Below are positions 61,209 to 64,000 of a DNA stretch of 64,000 bases, in pieces. The position numbers and the translations under genes are program-made. Below the pieces are notes generated by a model. The model did not search any database, was not told where the DNA came from, and was given only the letters and a program-made list of their open reading frames with translations. The stretch is from an uncultured Clostridia bacterium. GTDB taxonomy: Bacteria; Bacillota; Clostridia; TANB77; CAG-508. The stretch's first letter is position 1, and each line of letters opens with the position of its first letter. The stretch is taken from positions 16,179-80,178 of the forward strand of contig CAKPNJ010000005.1 in assembly GCA_934168365.1 (NCBI GenBank), read 5' to 3'.

Positions 61209-61523
61209 ATGAGTGTAACAGAATTAAACAAAGATAATTTTGAAAAAGAAGTAATGGAGGCAAATGTACCAGTTTTAATAGATTTCTGGGCAAGTTGGTG
61301 TGGACCATGCAGAATGATGTCACCAGTAATAGACCAAATTGCAGAAGAAATGGGAGACAAATTAAAAGTATGCAAGGTAAATGTAGATGAAAATCATGAA
61401 CTAGCAGAAAAATATGAAATAATGACAATTCCAGCATTTATAGTTATAAAAAATGGTGTAGAAGCAGGTAGAACAATAGGAGTACAACCAAAAGAAGATA
61501 TACTAAACTTAATTACTAGATAA
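61209..61523 (+). CDS. trxA: Thioredoxin
   Basis: 104 residues with the active site WCGPC (30-34) and cis-Pro in MTIPAFIVIKNG. ATG at 61209 has TTGGAGG upstream. Forms an operon with trxB. Its last three codons and stop (61513-61523) lie within a 64-bp inverted repeat of the adjacent element, so its extreme C-terminus may have been supplied by an insertion. Confidence 0.93.
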   Translation: MSVTELNKDNFEKEVMEANVPVLIDFWASWCGPCRMMSPVIDQIAEEMGDKLKVCKVNVDENHELAEKYEIMTIPAFIVIKNGVEAGRTIGVQPKEDILNLITR

Positions 61524-61576
61524 TGGTTTTTAATAGAAAAATCGTTCAAGTCTGCTAGTCTATAATATTAATGTAA
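61513..61576 (+). repeat. Left 64-bp inverted repeat of IS66-like element
   Basis: Begins TTACTAGATAATGG and ends TAATATTAATGTAA. Inverted copy at 62929-62992 with two mismatches (C/T in CGTTYAAG and A/G in GTCTRTAA). Confidence 0.9.
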
Positions 61577-62679
61577 ATTTGTTAAGTGATAATAAATCAA
61601 GTGTAAGTATATAGACACCGTTGAAAATATGCAAGATCTTAAAACATGAAAATTGCACTCTGCATGTTTAGACTGTGGGAAATTTCTATGTATATTGTTA
61701 TGGTCATGACATACTGTTCCTATATACCTATCTAATATTCCCATCTCATTAAAACTCTCAAGGGTTCTATTCTCAAAAGCGTCTATTAAACTCAATTTGT
61801 CTGTGAAAACTCCTATTGTACTCATGAACTTACCATTAACACTTATTGGTGTTTCATCTTCATTTATTACTGGTTGTTTTAAAATTTCTCGTTTGATATC
61901 TTTTATGATATTTTTACTTTTTTTATTAAACTGATACATCACATTTCCAACAGTGCCTGTACTTACACTTAATTTAGTATCGCTTAACAAACCTAAAAGT
62001 TCAGTTACTTTTTGGTTCGGAACATTACAATATGAATTTAAATATACAATTAAAGCCTTTATACTATCATCATAATTGATTATACTTTTAACTTTACTTG
62101 GAAACTTAGGAGAATATTCTTTACCACAACGTGTACATCTTGTTCTTTTGCCAGTATATTGAGTAGTTTTAACAAGTACCTCAATCGAAATTAAATCTCT
62201 CGAAACCGAATCTAATTCGACAGTTGTATGACCACATGTACAAGTGGTAACTTTTGATTCTTGTATTACTTTATCAGGTGTTGTACAAACTATAGGCGCA
62301 GATCTTTTATGTCCTTTTTCTCTACCTGGTCTTTTACCTGACTTTACACGATTATTTTGAATAACCTTTTTAAAGCCATTAGTAGAAGAAGGCTTACAAC
62401 TATTGCTGCTGTCTTTTCCTAAGCTGATTCTCGCAAGACTGAATTTTTCTTCGTATATTTTCAGTTTTTTTTGAGTTCTCTATTCTCTAACCTCAAAGTT
62501 TCACATTGACTGCGATAATCGTTTTTATCTAAGTCATGAATTATTTCTTTGTTATTTTTATTTTCTTTTTTTAATAGCTTGACCTCAAGTTCTTTTTGTT
62601 CGTTTTCTTTCTTTAGTTTTCGTATTTCACTTTTATATTTTTCCTCTAATTCTCTAACTTGTTTTTCTGAATAAATCAT
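61568..62679 (-). pseudogene. IS66-family transposase, frameshifted and truncated
   Basis: Read from 62679 down: N-terminal coiled coil (QVRELEEKYKSEIRKLKKENEQKE), then after a needed one-base shift in a run of eight A (minus strand, 62468-62475 region) the IS66 domains ISLGKDSSNSCKPSSTNGFKK, SGKRPGREKGHK, zinc finger TRCTRCGKEYSPKFPSK, and catalytic-core parts INEDETPISVNGK, GTVCHDHNN, HAECNFHVLR. It then breaks off into unrelated sequence; the last third, with the final Glu, is missing. The element is therefore not autonomous. 62680-62928 holds nothing I recognise beyond A/T-rich sequence. Confidence 0.8.
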
Positions 62680-62928
62680 GTAAAATCACCTCTTTTCTAT
62701 ATGACTACATTATATCATACACATCTTAAAATTGCACGTTTCAATACCATTACAGAAATATTACAGCACACAAATACAGTGTGTTATGTTTTGCAGTTTT
62801 TTAAATTCCAAAAGCCTACAAAGCAAAAAAACAAGTTCTAACGGTCAAATATTGCCATTGAACTTGCTTTTATATATATCATTTTTGTTCTAACAAAAAT
62901 ACATGAAATATTTTTCATTACATTTGTG

Positions 62929-62992
62929 TTACATTAATATTACAGACTAGCAGACTTAAACGATTTTTCTATTAAAAACCATTATCTAGTAA
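62929..62992 (-). repeat. Right 64-bp inverted repeat of IS66-like element
   Basis: Inverted copy of 61513-61576, 62 of 64 positions equal. No target-site duplication is apparent outside the repeats. Confidence 0.9.
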
Positions 62993-63022
62993 CAAAAAGT
63001 CGATAGAAATTAAAGAAAAGTA

Positions 63023-63051
63023 TTGAAAATAAAAAAATGTTATGATATTCT
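63023..63051 (+). promoter_or_regulatory. Promoter of second prepilin-FGE gene
   Basis: TTGAAA at 63023-63028 and TATTCT at 63046-63051, spacer 17, within the AAGTATTGAAAA block shared with 251-262. Confidence 0.6.
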
Positions 63052-63052
63052 T

Positions 63053-63096
63053 AAGTAAGATATGTACAAGTATCTTACTTTATTTTTTGTAAGATA
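63053..63096 (+). terminator. Attenuator-like hairpin in second prepilin leader
   Basis: AAGTAAGATA (63053-63062) and TATCTTACTT (63071-63080) with loop TGTACAAG, followed by TATTTTTT: a terminator directly after the promoter. A further GTAAGATA at 63089-63096 can also pair with TATCTTAC, so two exclusive folds are possible. The remaining leader to 63263 shows no gene. Confidence 0.55.
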
Positions 63097-63263
63097 AAAA
63101 TTTAGATTTAGCACATTGAAAATTAAATAGAGTAAACTTGAAAGATATATAGTATGAAGCTATAAAATGAGTAAATGTACATAAAAAAGAAAAAATTGTA
63201 CATACTAAATACGTAATAGAAAAAAGCAGAATAAAATACTGAAGAAAGAGGAGGAAGATAATC

Positions 63264-64000
63264 TTGAATAAAAAAGAGAATAAAATAAGTAAAGAGATAA
63301 AAATAAATAAAAAATCAGCAAGAAGAAATTACTCAAATCAAACAGGTATTACTCTAATTGCGTTAGTAGTAACTATTGTGGTCTTACTAATACTTGCAGG
63401 AGTAAGTATAAATGCACTATTTGGAGATAGTGGAATAATAAATAAAGCCAAAGATGCTCAAAACAAAATGGACCAAGCAGTAGAAAATGACCAAAAAGGA
63501 ATAAATGAATTAAGTAATTGGTTAGACAGCAAAACAAATGGAAGCACAGGAGGAGATGACAAACCATCAACCAGTGATTTGCCAAGCACAAATAACACAA
63601 TACCATATTATCCAGATAATACATTTACAAAGGTAGAAGGAACAGACTTAAGCAATGGATTAGTAATACAAGATTCAAATGGAAATGAATATGTATGGAT
63701 AGAAGTTCCAAAAACTACAGGGGTATATCCAACAGCAGGATTAAAAATAACAAATTTTACAGAAACCGAATATACAGCAATAGAAACAGATTTGCACACA
63801 TATACGGATTATTATAGAAATGGAACAAGTTATAAAGACGAATATCTTTCGGACAAAGTCAAAGAGGGAACAGGCTTAACAAGTGACGAATATACAGCCT
63901 TAAAACAAAAAATGTTAAAAAGCGTATATGAAAATGGAGGATTTTGGATAGGAAGATATGAGGCTGGAATAACAAAAAATAGAACTTCGAAAGATGAAAA
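63264..64000 (+). CDS. Prepilin-like protein with FGE-type domain (partial)
   Basis: 245 codons, running off the window. TTG start with GAGGAGGAAG upstream. Basic N-terminus, QTG then ITLIALVVTIVVL and a hydrophobic helix, AQNKMDQAVENDQ and LSNWLDSKTNG almost as in the gene at 563-1813, then EYVWIEVPKTTG and ENGGFWIGRYEAG, the opening motifs of the FGE/C-lectin domain. The C-terminus, where a variable region would be, is not in the window. Paralogue of the first gene. Confidence 0.75.
   Translation, partial: MNKKENKISKEIKINKKSARRNYSNQTGITLIALVVTIVVLLILAGVSINALFGDSGIINKAKDAQNKMDQAVENDQKGINELSNWLDSKTNGSTGGDDKPSTSDLPSTNNTIPYYPDNTFTKVEGTDLSNGLVIQDSNGNEYVWIEVPKTTGVYPTAGLKITNFTETEYTAIETDLHTYTDYYRNGTSYKDEYLSDKVKEGTGLTSDEYTALKQKMLKSVYENGGFWIGRYEAGITKNRTSKDE

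Noticed and set aside
1..64000. CRISPR array, rRNA genes or a complete prophage
   Set aside because: No regularly spaced repeats, rRNA motifs or phage structural genes were seen.

Overview
The window is AT-rich (roughly 30% GC by eye) DNA from a spore-forming, low-GC member of the Clostridia, most likely an uncultured gut lineage. Evidence: the spore-coat operon cotJA-cotJB-cotJC, clostridial housekeeping genes (dnaE, ireB-ruvX-DUF1292, rbgA-mrnC, tig-clpP-clpX-lexA, mreB), strong AGGAGG-type ribosome binding sites, heavy use of A-ending codons, and several prepilin-like proteins with a GITLIALVV-type N-terminus.

Layout. 1-6000: end of addA, a prepilin-like protein with a formylglycine-generating-enzyme (FGE)/C-lectin-like C-terminus, dnaE, and a short prepilin. 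6000-11200: secreted glucosaminidase, a small membrane protein, a TadZ/CpaE-like ATPase and a GAF plus degenerate GGDEF protein. 11200-33500: mostly core genes (ireB, ruvX, rbgA, mrnC, recN, lysS, tsaD, tig, clpP, clpX, lexA, mreB, an acyl-CoA ligase), tRNA-Glu and a GLUG-repeat prepilin. 33500-37400: tRNA-Met and a tRNA-Tyr split by a group I intron, followed by a PD-(D/E)XK nuclease, an HTH protein and a membrane/TPR gene group. 37400-44400: mtgA, an MFS carrier, glucan phosphorylase, a short pyruvate kinase and an alpha/beta hydrolase. 44434-54689: the cotJ operon on the minus strand, with cotJC cut in two by an 8.8-kb integrative mobilizable element (oriT, MobV relaxase, DUF6076 and KAP NTPase cargo, HTH regulator, large serine recombinase, ParDE-like toxin-antitoxin). 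54794-61523: acyl-ACP thioesterase, a type III toxin-antitoxin, radical SAM enzyme, NUDIX hydrolase, thyA-folA, metallopeptidase, trxB-trxA. 61513-62992: a decayed IS66-type element between 64-bp inverted repeats. 63000-64000: start of a second prepilin-FGE gene.

Main findings. (1) The element sits inside cotJC. Joining the two ends at a shared TG/CA dinucleotide restores an in-frame CotJC of 214 residues, and the removed ends form a symmetrical attP-like site of 26+2+26 bp. This is the architecture of sporulation 'skin'-type elements. (2) A tRNA-Tyr gene carries a 225-nt group I intron between anticodon positions 35 and 36, with a PD-(D/E)XK gene of the kind seen in intron-homing nucleases just downstream. 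(3) Two conserved genes (rbgA and a radical SAM gene) each need a +1 shift, both at a CGG codon; I found no other in-frame CGG in native-looking genes. (4) The 3' end of the first prepilin-FGE gene looks like a diversity-generating-retroelement variable region. (5) A type III antitoxin RNA/toxin pair whose toxin frame runs into the next gene.

All calls rest on reading the sequence by eye; no database search was made.
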